Shown: positions 18,367 to 30,321, counted from the first letter of the stretch. The stretch: DNA of 64,000 nucleotides from Anaeromyxobacter dehalogenans 2CP-1 (GCF_000022145.1 NC_011891.1:2988001-3052000); one strand, 5' to 3'. Notes: generated by a model from the sequence alone, not told the origin. Program-made: numbers and translations.

Positions 18367-19394
18367 GGAAGGTCGTCACCCTGCTCGTGCTCCTCGCGCT
18401 CGCGGGCGCCGCGTGGGCGGCGCTCACCTGGCGCGACCTGCGATCGTTCGGGGCGACGGCGTACGGCGGCCCCGAGGAGAAGACGGTGGTGGTGCCGAGC
18501 GGCGCCCCGGCGCGCGCGGTGATCCGGTCGCTGGCCCAGTCCGGCGTGCTCTCCGACGAGACCCGGGCCTGGCGCTATTTCCGCTGGGTGAAGCGCGACC
18601 ACCGGCGGCTGCGCGCGGGCGAGTACGCGTTCTCCGGGCCGCTCACCCCGGACCAGGTGCTGGACAAGGTCTACCAGGGCCAGGTGAAGCTCTACCGGTT
18701 CACCGTGCCCGAGGGCCTGCGCATGGACGAGATCGCGGAGATCGTCGGGCGCAGCGGCCTCGCGCGCACCGAGGACTTCGCCGCGGTCGCGCACGACCCC
18801 GCGACCGCCCGCGCGCTCGGGCTGCCCTACGCGAACCTCGAGGGCTTCCTGTTCCCCGACACGTACACGTTCGCCCGGGGCGTCTCGGCGCGCACCATCG
18901 CCGAGGAGATGGTGGAGCGGTTCAAGGAGGAGTACGCGCGCGCCGACGCCGGCCGGCGGCCGGGCGTGACGCTGACGATGGGCGAGGCCGCGACCCTCGC
19001 CTCGATCGTCGAGAAGGAGACCGGGCAGCCGGCGGAGCGCGCGCGCATCGCCTGCGTGTTCCACAACCGGCTCCGGCTCGGGATGCGGCTCGGGACCGAC
19101 CCGACGGTCATGTACGCGACGCTGCTGCGCACCGGCCGCTGGTCGAAGAACATCACGAAGGCCGACCTGCTGGCGACGCACCCGTACAACACGTACACGA
19201 CCGCCGGGCTGCCGCCCGGGCCCATCGCGAACGCGGGCGCCGCGGCGCTGCAGGCGGCGCTCGCTCCCGCCACCTGCTCCGACCTGTACTTCGTCTCGCG
19301 CAACGACGGCACCCACGTGTTCTGCCCGACGCTCGCCTGCCACAACGCGGCGGTGCGCGCCTGGCAGGTCGAGTTCTTCCGCCGGGCGCGCTGA
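18363..19394 (+). CDS. mltG: Endolytic murein transglycosylase
   Basis: A 343-residue single-pass inner-membrane protein (N-terminal helix about residues 4-22) with the YceG/MltG fold. It cleaves nascent glycan strands and so terminates peptidoglycan polymerisation. Diagnostic blocks are FLFPDTYTF, the catalytic Glu in SIVEKETGQP (about residue 218), ARIACVFHNRL and HPYNTYTTAGLPPGPIANAG. The GTG start overlapping ruvX is supported by the coupling and by the position of the membrane helix. Confidence 0.95.
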   Translation: MRKVVTLLVLLALAGAAWAALTWRDLRSFGATAYGGPEEKTVVVPSGAPARAVIRSLAQSGVLSDETRAWRYFRWVKRDHRRLRAGEYAFSGPLTPDQVLDKVYQGQVKLYRFTVPEGLRMDEIAEIVGRSGLARTEDFAAVAHDPATARALGLPYANLEGFLFPDTYTFARGVSARTIAEEMVERFKEEYARADAGRRPGVTLTMGEAATLASIVEKETGQPAERARIACVFHNRLRLGMRLGTDPTVMYATLLRTGRWSKNITKADLLATHPYNTYTTAGLPPGPIANAGAAALQAALAPATCSDLYFVSRNDGTHVFCPTLACHNAAVRAWQVEFFRRAR

Positions 19395-19530
19395 CCGCCG
19401 GCGGCCGCCTCGCCGCCGCGGTGCCGCGCACGGGGGGACCCGCCTCGCCGCCTGCCCGCAGGCCCCATTGGGCGTGCGTCTCCCGCCGGCCTCGCGGTCT
19501 GCAGCCCGCTCCTCCGCTCCTTATGCTCCT

Positions 19531-19557
19531 TGGGTCGGCGCGCGTGCGCCGAGCCCA
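19531..19557 (+). other. Leader hairpin before prkA
   Basis: TGGG-TCGGCGC pairs with GCGCCGAGCCCA across a GCGT loop, with a single bulged base. It ends eight bases before the AGGGAG ribosome site of prkA. It may regulate translation or act as an operator; no T-tract follows. Confidence 0.4.
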
Positions 19558-19574
19558 GATACAGAGGGAGCGAG

Positions 19575-21647
<2,073 letters not shown>

Positions 21648-21676
21648 CGCCCCCCGACGCGCTCGGGGAGAGCGGG

Positions 21677-21698
21677 CCCTTCGACAGGCTCAGGGTGA
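21677..21698 (+). repeat. Dispersed TTCGACAGGCTCAGGGTGA-type repeat
   Basis: The 22-base segment contains TTCGACAGGCTCAGGGTGA, a short intergenic motif that recurs in many unrelated high-GC bacterial genomes. It sits between prkA and DUF444. Only one exact copy is seen in this window. Confidence 0.5.
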
Positions 21699-21749
21699 CC
21701 GGGTGGTTCGACCGATCGGGCACGGAACGACAGCGAGGACGGGCCGACC

Positions 21750-22856
21750 ATGTCCCTGAAGATCAAGCAGGACCACGCCCGCTTCCGCGACATCGTGCGC
21801 GGCCGGATCAAGAGCAACCTCAAGAAGTACGTCCAGAAGGGAGAGATGGTCGGGAAGAAGGGGAAGGACTTCATCACCATCCCGATCCCGACCATCGACA
21901 TCCCGCACTTCCGCTTCGGCGAGCGCTCGCAGGGCGGCGTCGGCCAGGGCGAGGGCGAGCCGGGCGATCCGCTCTCGCCCGGCGACGGGCAGGCCGGCAG
22001 CGGGCAGGCCGGTCAGGGCGAGGGGCAGCACATCCTCGAGGTGGACGTGCCGCTCGAGGAGCTGGCCGACATCCTCGGCGAGGAGCTCGCCCTGCCCCGC
22101 ATCGAGCCGCGCGGCAAGGACCGCATCATCGCCACGCGCCTCAAGTACACCGGGGTCGCGCCGAGCGGCCCGGAGTCGCTGCGCCACTTCAAGCGCACCT
22201 ACAAGCAGGCCCTGCGGCGGCAGATCGCGAGCGGCTCGTACAACTGGCGACGCCCGGTGATCGTCCCGGTGCGCGAGGACCGCCGCTACCGCACCTGGAA
22301 GCAGGTCCCGCTCCCCGAGACCAACGCGGTCGTCATCTACATGATGGACGTGTCGGGCTCGATGGGCGACGAGCAGAAGGAGATCGTCCGCATCGAGTCC
22401 TTCTGGATCGATACCTGGCTGCGGAAGCACTACAAGGGCCTGGAGAGCCGCTACATCATCCACGACGCGGTGGCGCGCGAGGTGGACCGCGACACGTTCT
22501 TCCACACGCGCGAGTCGGGCGGGACCATGATCTCGTCCGCCTACAAGCTCGCGCTCGAGATGATCGAGACCGACTACGCGCCCACCTCCTGGAACGTGTA
22601 CCCGTTCCACTTCTCCGACGGCGACAACTGGAGCGCCGACGACACCCGCCTCTGCGTGGAGCTGCTGCAGAACCGCATCCTCCCGGCGGTGAACCTGTTC
22701 TGCTACGGCCAGGTGGAGAGCCCCTACGGCTCGGGCCAGTTCATCAAGGACCTGAAGGAGTCCGTCGGCCCGCGCGAGAACGTGGCGCTGTCCGAGATCG
22801 CGGACAAGGAAGCGATCTACGCCTCCATCAAGACGTTCCTCGGCACCGGGAAGTAG
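21750..22856 (+). CDS. DUF444 / YeaH-YhbH family VWA-like protein
   Basis: A 368-residue protein that always partners PrkA. It begins with the family block [17 protein letters not shown], has a Gly-rich acidic stretch at about 60-90, and contains a von Willebrand-A metal site [11 protein letters not shown] near residue 199 with the later [11 protein letters not shown] segment. The exact molecular role is unknown; in gamma-proteobacteria yeaGH are co-regulated by RpoS and nitrogen stress. The spoVR gene begins seven bases after its stop. Confidence 0.93.
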   Translation: MSLKIKQDHARFRDIVRGRIKSNLKKYVQKGEMVGKKGKDFITIPIPTIDIPHFRFGERSQGGVGQGEGEPGDPLSPGDGQAGSGQAGQGEGQHILEVDVPLEELADILGEELALPRIEPRGKDRIIATRLKYTGVAPSGPESLRHFKRTYKQALRRQIASGSYNWRRPVIVPVREDRRYRTWKQVPLPETNAVVIYMMDVSGSMGDEQKEIVRIESFWIDTWLRKHYKGLESRYIIHDAVAREVDRDTFFHTRESGGTMISSAYKLALEMIETDYAPTSWNVYPFHFSDGDNWSADDTRLCVELLQNRILPAVNLFCYGQVESPYGSGQFIKDLKESVGPRENVALSEIADKEAIYASIKTFLGTGK

Positions 22857-22862
22857 GCGCGC

Positions 22863-24362
22863 ATGGACAAGCACACCCACCTGCCCTCGCACCTGCACGA
22901 CATCCGCAACCGCGTGGAGGGGTACGCGCGCGCCTACGGGCTCGACTTCTTCGACACGGTCTTCGAGGTGCTCGGGTTCGACGAGATCAACATGGTGGCC
23001 GCGTACGGCGGCTTCCCGAACCGCTACCCGCACTGGCGCTTCGGGATGGACTACGAGCGGCTGTCGAAGGGCTACGAGTACGGGCTCTCGAAGATCTACG
23101 AGATGGTCATCAACAACGACCCCTCGTACGCGTACCTGCTCGAGTCCAACATGGACGTGGACCAGAAGCTGGTGATGGCCCACGTCTTCGGGCACGTCGA
23201 CTTCTTCAAGAACAACTTCATGTTCCGGCACACCAACCGGAAGATGATGGACCAGATGGCGAACCACGCCACTCGCGTGCGCCGCTACCAGGACAAGCTC
23301 GGGGTCGAGCTGGTCGAGGACTTCATCGACCGCTGCCTCTCCATCGAGAACCTGATCGACTACCAGTCACCCTACGTGAAGCGGCGGCCGGACCGGACCG
23401 GCGTCGAGGGCGAGGGCGCGGAGCGCCAGGTGGCGCAGGGGTTCAAGAACGAGCGCGAGTACATGCGGGAGTACATCAACCCGCGCGAGTTCATGCAGGA
23501 GCAGCAGCGCAAGCTGGACGAGGAGGCCGCGCGCAAGAAGAAGTTCCCGGAGCGGGCCGAGCGCGACGTGCTGCTGTTCCTGCTCGAGCACGCGCCGCTG
23601 GAGCGCTGGGAGCACGACGTGCTCTCGATCATCCGCGAGGAGGCCTACTACTTCGCGCCCCAGGGCCAGACCAAGATCATGAACGAGGGGTGGGCCACCT
23701 ACTGGCACTCCAAGATCATGACCGAGAAGGCGCTCGACGCCTCCGAGGTCATCGACTACGCCGACCACCACTCCGGCACGCTCGCCACCCACCCCGGGCA
23801 GCTCAACCCCTACAAGCTCGGGGTGGAGCTGTGGCGCGACATCGAGGACCGGTGGAACAAGGGGCGCTTCGGGAAGGAGTACGACGAGTGCGACTCCTTC
23901 GTCGCCCGCAAGCAGTGGGACAAGCAGCTCGGGGTGGGACGCGACAAGATCTTCGAGGTGCGCAAGCACTACAACGACGTCACCTTCATCGACGAGTTCC
24001 TCAGCCTGGAGTTCTGCGTCCAGCAGCGCCTCTTCACCTTCGGCTACAACGAGAAGCACCAGCGCTGGGAGATCATGGAGCGCGAGTTCCGCAAGGTGAA
24101 GGAGAAGCTCCTCCACATGCTCACCAACTTCGGGCAGCCGGAGATCGCCGTCGAGGACGGCAACTGGGAGAACCGGGGCGAGCTCTACCTGGTCCACAAG
24201 CACGACGGGGTGGACCTGAAGCTCGACTACGCCCGCGACACCCTCCGCCACGTGCAGTCCCTGTGGCGCAGGCCGGTCAACCTCCACACCAAGGTGGAGG
24301 GCCGAGGCACCATCTTCCGGTACGACGGCAAGGAGCACTCGGACCGGCGGGCCGACCTGTAG
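22863..24362 (+). CDS. spoVR: SpoVR family protein
   Basis: A 499-residue SpoVR/YcgB-like protein, of usual length. Blocks include [60 protein letters not shown] and [15 protein letters not shown]. The His/Glu-rich core suggests a metal site, but no reaction is established. It is involved in spore cortex formation in Bacillus and is linked to stress survival elsewhere. With prkA and DUF444 it forms one unit. Confidence 0.94.
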   Translation: MDKHTHLPSHLHDIRNRVEGYARAYGLDFFDTVFEVLGFDEINMVAAYGGFPNRYPHWRFGMDYERLSKGYEYGLSKIYEMVINNDPSYAYLLESNMDVDQKLVMAHVFGHVDFFKNNFMFRHTNRKMMDQMANHATRVRRYQDKLGVELVEDFIDRCLSIENLIDYQSPYVKRRPDRTGVEGEGAERQVAQGFKNEREYMREYINPREFMQEQQRKLDEEAARKKKFPERAERDVLLFLLEHAPLERWEHDVLSIIREEAYYFAPQGQTKIMNEGWATYWHSKIMTEKALDASEVIDYADHHSGTLATHPGQLNPYKLGVELWRDIEDRWNKGRFGKEYDECDSFVARKQWDKQLGVGRDKIFEVRKHYNDVTFIDEFLSLEFCVQQRLFTFGYNEKHQRWEIMEREFRKVKEKLLHMLTNFGQPEIAVEDGNWENRGELYLVHKHDGVDLKLDYARDTLRHVQSLWRRPVNLHTKVEGRGTIFRYDGKEHSDRRADL

Positions 24363-24384
24363 GCCGAGGTGGTCGACTCGGAGC

Positions 24385-24413
24385 TTCCTGTTCCCTTTCT
24401 CGCCTGCTAGATT
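24385..24413 (+). promoter_or_regulatory. Weak promoter before the M23 gene
   Basis: A good -10 (TAGATT, 24408-24413) lies 17 bases after a poor -35 (TTCCTG) and ten bases before the ATG. Confidence 0.35.
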
Positions 24414-24422
24414 CCCGCGCCG

Positions 24423-25745
24423 ATGCAAGTACCTCGCTTCGACGACGCCCCCCGCCGCCGCCGCCTCCCCGTGCTGCTCGCCGGCGCCGGCTTCCTCGCC
24501 CTCCTGATCCTCGCGCTCGCCGGAGCCGCCGGCGGCCTCCGCACGGTGCCCGGCGCGCCGGCCGCCCCGGTCGCTGCTGCGCCCGAGGCCGCGGCCATGC
24601 TGCCCGCGCCCACCACCGCCACGCTCGCCCCGCACAAGCCCACGCCGGCGGAGCGGTTCCGCGCGGTGACGGTGCGGCTCGCCCGCAACCAGACCCTCGC
24701 GCAGGCGCTGGTGAAGCTCGACGTGCCGATGGCGCAGGTGAACGCGGTGGTGGCCTCGCTGAAGGGGCTGTTCCCGTTCCACCGCGCCCGCCCTGGCGAC
24801 CAGCTCCGGGTGGAGCGCCGCGACGAGGACGGCGAGCTGCACCGGTTCAGCTACCGGCAGGGGCCGGCGGACGAGTGGACCGTGGAGCGCAAGGAGGACG
24901 GGTCCTTCGAGGCTCGCAAGCGCCCGGTCGAGCTGACCACCGAGGTGGCGCGCGTGGCGGTGAAGGTGGAGGGCTCGCTATGGGCGTCGCTGGAGCGCGC
25001 CGGCGAGGATCCCGAGCTGGCCGTGCTCGCCTCCGACGTGCTGGCCTGGGACGTCGACTTCTACCAGGACGTCCGCGCCGGCGACGCCATGACCATGGTG
25101 GTCGAGAAGGTGCTCGCCGACGGCAAGCTGCTCCGCTACGGCGAGGTGCTGGCCGCCGAGTACAAGGGCGAGGCGGCCGGCCGTAAGCGGCTGTTCCGCT
25201 ACACCGATCCGGACGGCCACACCAGCTACTACGACGAGAACGGCAACAGCGCGCGGCGCGGCTTCCTGAAGTCGCCGCTCAAGCTCGCGCGCGTCACCTC
25301 CGGCTTCGGGATGCGCAACCACCCGCTGCTCGGCTACGTCCGCGCCCACCAGGGCGTGGACTACGGCGCGCCCACCGGCACGCCGGTCTGGGCCGTCGGG
25401 GACGGGCAGGTCCGCGAGGCCGGCTGGAAGGGCGGCTGCGGCAAGGCGGTGGTGCTGAAGCACCGCAACGGCCTGGAGTCGGTCTACTGCCACCTGTCGG
25501 CGGTGGCGGTCTCCGCGGGCAAGGCGGTGTCGCAGAAGCAGGTCATCGGCTACGTCGGCTCGACCGGCCTCTCGACCGGCCCGCACCTGCACTTCGCGGT
25601 GAAGCGCGGCGGGTCCTTCGTGAACCCGCTCCGGCTGCAGATCCCGCGCGACGCGCCCATCCCCGCGAAGTGGGCCGCCGACTTCGCCGAGAAGATCGCG
25701 CCGGTGCGGGCCAGCCTGGCCGGCGAGCCGGTCGCGCTCAACTAG
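24423..25745 (+). CDS. M23 family (LytM-type) murein endopeptidase
   Basis: A 440-residue inner-membrane-anchored protein: one N-terminal helix (about 19-39), a Pro/Ala linker, an OapA/LysM-like and CsgG-like middle region (about 75-285, with [18 protein letters not shown] as in MepM/YebA), and a C-terminal zinc peptidase (about 295-410). Zinc ligands are in [15 protein letters not shown] (HxxxD), with HLHF as the second pair. MepM-type enzymes cleave peptide crosslinks so that new glycan strands can be inserted. Its end overlaps the convergent PAS-GAF gene by eight bases. Confidence 0.92.
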   Translation: MQVPRFDDAPRRRRLPVLLAGAGFLALLILALAGAAGGLRTVPGAPAAPVAAAPEAAAMLPAPTTATLAPHKPTPAERFRAVTVRLARNQTLAQALVKLDVPMAQVNAVVASLKGLFPFHRARPGDQLRVERRDEDGELHRFSYRQGPADEWTVERKEDGSFEARKRPVELTTEVARVAVKVEGSLWASLERAGEDPELAVLASDVLAWDVDFYQDVRAGDAMTMVVEKVLADGKLLRYGEVLAAEYKGEAAGRKRLFRYTDPDGHTSYYDENGNSARRGFLKSPLKLARVTSGFGMRNHPLLGYVRAHQGVDYGAPTGTPVWAVGDGQVREAGWKGGCGKAVVLKHRNGLESVYCHLSAVAVSAGKAVSQKQVIGYVGSTGLSTGPHLHFAVKRGGSFVNPLRLQIPRDAPIPAKWAADFAEKIAPVRASLAGEPVALN

Positions 25746-27051
25746 CCCGCAGCACCGCCAGCGAGAGCCCGGGGAGGATCCCGGGCACGAGCGCCCACTC
25801 CAGCGCGCGCGCGCCGCTGGGCGTCGCCACCGTCGCGGCGCCCTGCCCGGCGGCCGCGCCGGACAGGTCGAGCGCGGTCTGGGCCACGTCCGCCGGCCGT
25901 CGTCCGCGCAGCGCCTCGAGGGATGCCCCCAGCAGCCGCTCCGCCGCGGGGTTCGCGTCCACGCAGCGCCCCTCCCCGTCCACGATGATCATCCCGTCGC
26001 GCGCGCTCGCGAACACCGCGCGCGCCAGCCGCTCGCGCCCGCGCAGCGCCTCGGCGGCCGCCCGCGCGTCCACCGCCGTGGCGACCACGTTCGCGACCGT
26101 CTCGAGGAAGCTCAGCTCGTCGCGCTCGAACGCCCGGGGCGCCGGGCCGGCCACCAGCAGGACACCGTGGGCGCGGCCGCTCCCGCGCACCGGCACCGCC
26201 AGCGCGCAGCCCGCGCCCGCGGCGGCGAGCAGCGCGTCCGCCAGCCGGCCGTCGCGCGCGACGTCCGGCGCGCGCGCCGGGGCGCCGCTCGCGTGCGCCA
26301 GCCCCGCCAGCGTCATCACGCTCGGCACCCCGCGCCCGCGGACATCCACGGGGAAGCCCGAGGCCGCGCGCACGCGCAGCCCGCCGTCCGCGACCTCCAG
26401 GAACGCGCCCGCCGGCAGCGCCAGCGCCGAGGCCGCCAGCGCGGCGGCCGCGTCGAGCACGTCCTGCACCTCGGGGAGGCCCAGGGCGAGCTGGGAGACG
26501 CGCGCCACCGCGGCGCTGCGGCGCAGCTCGGCCGCGCGCCTCGCCTCGTCCGAGCCGGCCCCGACCGGATCGCGGTGGCGCTGGGCGTCGCGCCAGCGCG
26601 CCACGATGAGGCGGGGCGCGCTCCTGGGCCAGGCCCGCGCCGCGAACTCGAGCCAGCGGACCGAGCCGTCGGCGTGGCGCGCGCGGACCTCGATCGGCAG
26701 GCCGTCGTCGAGCGGCGTGGACCGGGCGCTCGCCATGCTGGCGACGTCCTCGGGGGCCACGAGCGCCCAGGCGTTGCGGCCGATCAGCTCGCCGGCGCGG
26801 TAGCCGAGGAGCCGCTCGATGCCGTCGCTGAGGTAGAGGATGTCGGCGGCGGGGGAGAGGACGCCGATGACGTCGTCGGAGAACTCGGCCACCGCGGCGT
26901 GCAGGCCGTCGCCGAGGTGATCGACCTCGCGCGCGGCGTCTGCCGGCGCGCCGGAGCCGGCGCGCATGCCGGCGCCGGCCTCGAGCTCCGCGATCCGTCG
27001 GTACAGCGTGGCCAGCTCGCGCAGCAGCTCCGGGGTGGTGGCGAAGGGCAT
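25738..27051 (-). CDS. PAS-GAF-PAS sensory protein without output domain
   Basis: A 437-residue cytoplasmic sensor. A short coiled start is followed by PAS1 (about 50-150, GIERLLGYRAGELIGRNAWA), a GAF domain (about 180-330, with the central PVRGSGRAHGVLLVAG strand) and PAS2 (about 345-437, GRCVDANPAAERLLGASLEA). There is no histidine kinase, GGDEF or DNA-binding domain, so it must signal through a partner or be a degenerate kinase. Single-gene unit, convergent with the M23 gene. Confidence 0.75.
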   Translation of the reverse strand: MPFATTPELLRELATLYRRIAELEAGAGMRAGSGAPADAAREVDHLGDGLHAAVAEFSDDVIGVLSPAADILYLSDGIERLLGYRAGELIGRNAWALVAPEDVASMASARSTPLDDGLPIEVRARHADGSVRWLEFAARAWPRSAPRLIVARWRDAQRHRDPVGAGSDEARRAAELRRSAAVARVSQLALGLPEVQDVLDAAAALAASALALPAGAFLEVADGGLRVRAASGFPVDVRGRGVPSVMTLAGLAHASGAPARAPDVARDGRLADALLAAAGAGCALAVPVRGSGRAHGVLLVAGPAPRAFERDELSFLETVANVVATAVDARAAAEALRGRERLARAVFASARDGMIIVDGEGRCVDANPAAERLLGASLEALRGRRPADVAQTALDLSGAAAGQGAATVATPSGARALEWALVPGILPGLSLAVLRAS

Positions 27052-27127
27052 GGGGGTCTCCGGATCATACCGATCCGGGGTGTTCCCCCAAGCCCCACGG
27101 ACGCGTGGCGTCCCTGCCGCCTCCGGG

Positions 27128-29086
27128 TCAGCGCCGCCGGCGGCGCGCCTTCTCGGCGGCGAGCTTCTTGCCGTTCCACTCCTTGCCGTCGAGGGCGGCC
27201 ACGGTGGCCTCCAGCGCGGCGGGCGGGACGTCCACGTAGCTGTGCGAGCGGCGCACCTCCACGCCGACCGGCTCGAGCTCCGGCGCGAGCGCCCGGAGCG
27301 CCTCGCGCACCCTGGCCTCGTCCGCGCCGTCCTGCTCGCCGAGCGTCACGAAGACGCGGGCGCGCTGGGGCGCCGCGGCCGCTCCGGCCTCGGCGGCCAC
27401 CTCGACCACCGGGGTGCCGTCGCCGTTCGCCGCCGGCGGAGCTTCGGGCCGGGCGCCGGCCGTCGCCTCGCGATCGCGTCCGCCGCGGCGGCCGCGATCC
27501 CGATCCCGATCCCGGTCCCGATCCCGGTCCCGGTCCCGGTCCCGATCGCGGCCGCGGTCGCGCGAGCGCTCCCGGCCGCCCTCAGGCCGGCCCTCGCCGG
27601 CCTCGCGCCGGGCCTCACCGGCCTCGCGGCCCTCGCGCTCCTCGCCGCCCGGCGCGCGGCGCCCGGCGGCGCGGCCCTCGGGCTGCACCCGGCGCTCGTG
27701 CTCCGTGCGCTTGTGCTCGGCCTTCTCGCGGTCCTGCGCCTTCTCCATGCGCTGGTGCGTGAAGAAGTACTTGAGCGCGAACGAGATCAGGTACTCGCCA
27801 TCGGGCCGGTTGCGCAGCTCCTGGGCGAGCGGGATGTAGGCCTCGAAGATCGAGGAGCTCATCGCGTCCTTGAGGACGGCGACGTGGCGGTCGGTCCAGA
27901 TCTTCCGCGCCTCCTCCGGCGTCGGGAGCGCCTTCTTCTCGAAGACGATCTCGTACTTCTTCTGCAGCGCGGTCAGCGTGTGCAGGTCGCCGCCGGACAC
28001 GAGCGAGAGGCTGGTGCCCTTCTTGCCGATGCGGCCGGTGCGGCCCACGCGGTGCAGGAACACCGCCGGGTCCTCGGGCAGCGAGTAGTTGATGACGTGC
28101 GAGAGGTCGGAGATGTCGATGCCGCGGGCCGCGATGTCGGTCGCGACCATGAAGCGGACCTCGCCGCGCTTCACCTTCGCCATCACCCGCTCGCGCTCCT
28201 TCTGCGGCAGGTCGCCGTTCAGCAGCTCGGCGTCGTAGCCGTTGCGGTTCAGCACCGCGGTGACGAGCGAGGTGTCGCTGCGCGTGTTGCAGAAGATGAT
28301 CGCCGCCTCGGGCTCCTCCATGCCGATCATGTAGAGGAGGTTGCGCGGCTTCGGGTACGCGTCCACGGTCGGGTACATCACGTTGTTGATGTTCTCGACC
28401 TTGTACTCGTCGCCGGAGAGCAGGATGGTCTCCGGGTCGGTGAGGTAGTCGTGGATGATCTGCTCGATGTCCGCCGGGACGGTGGCGGAGAAGAGCAGCT
28501 GCTGCACGTCGGCGGGGAGGTGGTCGAGGATGCGCGTCACCTCCTCGAAGAACCCCATGTTCAGCATCTCGTCCGCCTCGTCGAGGCAGCAGACCATCAC
28601 CTCCTCGAGCCGGAGCGTCTTGCGGCGGATGTGGTCGTAGATGCGGCCGGGGGTGCCGACCACGATCTCCGCGCCGGCCTTCAGCTTGTCGAGCTGGTCG
28701 CCCATCGACGCGCCGCCGTAGATCGTCACCACGCCGAGGTCGCGGTGCTTCGCCAGCGCGGTGACCTCCTCGGCGACCTGGATGGCGAGCTCGCGGGTCG
28801 GGCACATCACCAGCGCCGATGGCTTGCGGCGGCCGTCCGGGATGCGCTCGAGGATGGGGATGGAGAACGCGGCGGTCTTGCCGGTGCCGGTCTTGGACCG
28901 GACGATCACGTCCTTGCCGTCGCGGATGGGCCGGAAGGTCGCGGACTGGACCGGCGTCGGCTTCGTGTACCCGTGCTCCGCGACCGCGCGCCGCACCGGC
29001 TCCGAGAGCCCCATGTCGTCGAACGACGCTTCCGAAACGTAATCAGAGGGCGCCGCCGAGGGCGCCTCGCCGTGGACTTCTTCCAT
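27128..29086 (-). CDS. DEAD-box ATP-dependent RNA helicase (DeaD/CsdA-like)
   Basis: A 652-residue helicase with the complete core: Q motif about 40, SKTGTGKT (motif I), PTRELA (Ia), DEAD in CLDEADEML (II), SAT (III) and HRVGRTGRIGK (VI). The C-terminal extension has a dimer-like region, a very charged stretch with tandem Arg-Asp dipeptides and RGRRGGR, and a final DbpA-type RNA-binding domain (HSYVDVPPAAL). Such enzymes unwind structured RNA during ribosome assembly and at low temperature. The ATG at 29086 has GGAG 12 bases upstream; a GTG four codons earlier is an alternative. Divergent from the sigma factor gene. Confidence 0.93.
   Translation of the reverse strand: MEEVHGEAPSAAPSDYVSEASFDDMGLSEPVRRAVAEHGYTKPTPVQSATFRPIRDGKDVIVRSKTGTGKTAAFSIPILERIPDGRRKPSALVMCPTRELAIQVAEEVTALAKHRDLGVVTIYGGASMGDQLDKLKAGAEIVVGTPGRIYDHIRRKTLRLEEVMVCCLDEADEMLNMGFFEEVTRILDHLPADVQQLLFSATVPADIEQIIHDYLTDPETILLSGDEYKVENINNVMYPTVDAYPKPRNLLYMIGMEEPEAAIIFCNTRSDTSLVTAVLNRNGYDAELLNGDLPQKERERVMAKVKRGEVRFMVATDIAARGIDISDLSHVINYSLPEDPAVFLHRVGRTGRIGKKGTSLSLVSGGDLHTLTALQKKYEIVFEKKALPTPEEARKIWTDRHVAVLKDAMSSSIFEAYIPLAQELRNRPDGEYLISFALKYFFTHQRMEKAQDREKAEHKRTEHERRVQPEGRAAGRRAPGGEEREGREAGEARREAGEGRPEGGRERSRDRGRDRDRDRDRDRDRDRDRDRGRRGGRDREATAGARPEAPPAANGDGTPVVEVAAEAGAAAAPQRARVFVTLGEQDGADEARVREALRALAPELEPVGVEVRRSHSYVDVPPAALEATVAALDGKEWNGKKLAAEKARRRRR
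27495..27550. repeat. Hexanucleotide tandem repeat coding for Arg-Asp repeats
   Basis: About nine copies of a GATCCC/GGTCCC hexamer lie inside the helicase gene and encode alternating Arg-Asp. Because the unit is a multiple of three, copy-number change would keep the frame. Confidence 0.7.
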
Positions 29087-29212
29087 GCTGTCACTCACTC
29101 CGTTGGAGTTGGGAGCGACGCATGGCGGGCTCGCCTGGTTCCGCGCCAGCCCCGATGCGTTGATCGGGGCCCGCGCCGCTCCGCGAAAACCGCCATGCGC
29201 CGACGTGTCGTC

Positions 29213-29246
29213 TCGCGCCTTGCGCGCGAGGCGCGACACCTATATC
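29213..29246 (+). promoter_or_regulatory. Inverted repeat overlapping a putative rpoH-like gene promoter
   Basis: TCGCGCCT (29213-29220) and AGGCGCGA (29229-29236) form a perfect 8-8-8 inverted repeat. A TATATC box follows at 29241-29246 and TTGCGC at 29220-29225 gives a 15-base spacing. The arrangement resembles an operator between -35 and -10. Alternatively CTTGCG plus CACCTATAT is loosely heat-shock-promoter-like. Confidence 0.4.
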
Positions 29247-29294
29247 ACAACGCACTTGCGCGGCCGCCAGTTCCCGTGGCAGCCCGGACTCCCC

Positions 29295-30263
29295 ATGTCG
29301 GACGAGACGCGTCACCGCTCCACGAAGGGCCGCCCCGCACTCCCGTCCGCCGGGGAGGCGCGCGACCGCTCCGAGGGCGGGCTGGTCCGCTACGACCCGC
29401 TCCGCGCGTACATGGCCGAGGTGGCGCGCCACCCGGTGCTCTCGCGGGACGAGGAGCACGCGCTCGCGGTCCAGTACCGCGAGACCGGCGACGTGGACGC
29501 CGCGTACCGGCTGGTCGCGTCCAATCTGCGACTGGTGGTGAAGATCGCCCACGAGTACCGCCGCACCGCGTTCCAGCTCCTGGATCTCGTCCAGGAAGGC
29601 AACCTCGGGCTCATGCAGGCGGTGAAGAAGTACGATCCGTGGAAGGGCGTGAAGCTCTCGTCCTACGCGGCCTGGTGGATCCGCGCGTACATCATCCGCT
29701 TCATCATGGAGAACTGGCGGCTGGTGAAGCTCGGGACCACCCAGGCGCAGCGCAAGCTGTTCTTCAACCTCTCCAAGGAGCGCGAGAAGCTGCTCGCGCG
29801 CGGCATCGAACCGACGCCGCGGCTGCTCGCGAAGAACCTCCAGGTCGAGGAGAAGGACGTGGAGGAGATGAGCGCGCGCATGGCCGCGGACGACCTCTCG
29901 CTGGACGCGCCGGTCGGCACCGAGGGCGACGACGGCCGCCAGAACCGCCTCGACCGGCTGGCCGACGACGGCGGCCCGTCGCCCGACGCCGCGCTCGGCG
30001 ACGAGCAGCTCCGGCGGATCTTCCGCGAGAAGCTGGACGCGTTCTCCGGGACGCTCACCGACGAGAAGGAGCGGTACATCTTCGAGCACCGCCTCCTCCC
30101 GCCCGACGGCACGCCGCCGCTCACGCTGCAGGAGGTGGGCGACCACTTCCGCCTCACCCGCGAGCGCGCCCGCCAGATCGAGGCCAAGCTGACCGGGCGG
30201 CTGCGCGAGTTCCTCCGCGCCGAGATCCCGGACTTCGAGCTGCTCGGGCCGCCCGAGACCTGA
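29295..30263 (+). CDS. rpoH: RNA polymerase sigma factor, RpoH/sigma32 group
   Basis: A 322-residue alternative sigma factor with region 1.2/2 (YMAEVARHPVLSRDEEHALA, LVASNLRLVVKIAHEYRR, DLVQEGNLGLMQAVKKYDP, SSYAAWWIRAYIIRFI) and region 4 (TLQEVGDHFRLTRERARQIE). The RpoH box QRKLFFNLSKEREKL follows region 2, which places it in the heat-shock group rather than RpoD or RpoS. It would direct polymerase to chaperone and protease promoters. The ATG at 29295 is preferred because homology begins shortly after; no strong ribosome site is visible. The upstream inverted repeat suggests transcriptional control. Confidence 0.93.
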   Translation: MSDETRHRSTKGRPALPSAGEARDRSEGGLVRYDPLRAYMAEVARHPVLSRDEEHALAVQYRETGDVDAAYRLVASNLRLVVKIAHEYRRTAFQLLDLVQEGNLGLMQAVKKYDPWKGVKLSSYAAWWIRAYIIRFIMENWRLVKLGTTQAQRKLFFNLSKEREKLLARGIEPTPRLLAKNLQVEEKDVEEMSARMAADDLSLDAPVGTEGDDGRQNRLDRLADDGGPSPDAALGDEQLRRIFREKLDAFSGTLTDEKERYIFEHRLLPPDGTPPLTLQEVGDHFRLTRERARQIEAKLTGRLREFLRAEIPDFELLGPPET

Positions 30264-30292
30264 GGCACGTGCACCGCCCGGACCGCGCCCCT

Positions 30293-30313
30293 GCGCGCCG
30301 CCGGGCGGCGCGC
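30293..30313. terminator. Perfect GC palindrome between convergent genes
   Basis: GCGCGCCGCC and GGCGGCGCGC are separated by one base, in the 58-base gap between the rpoH stop and the stop of the convergent membrane protein. It could stop transcription from both sides. Confidence 0.5.
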
Positions 30314-30321
30314 GAGTCGCG

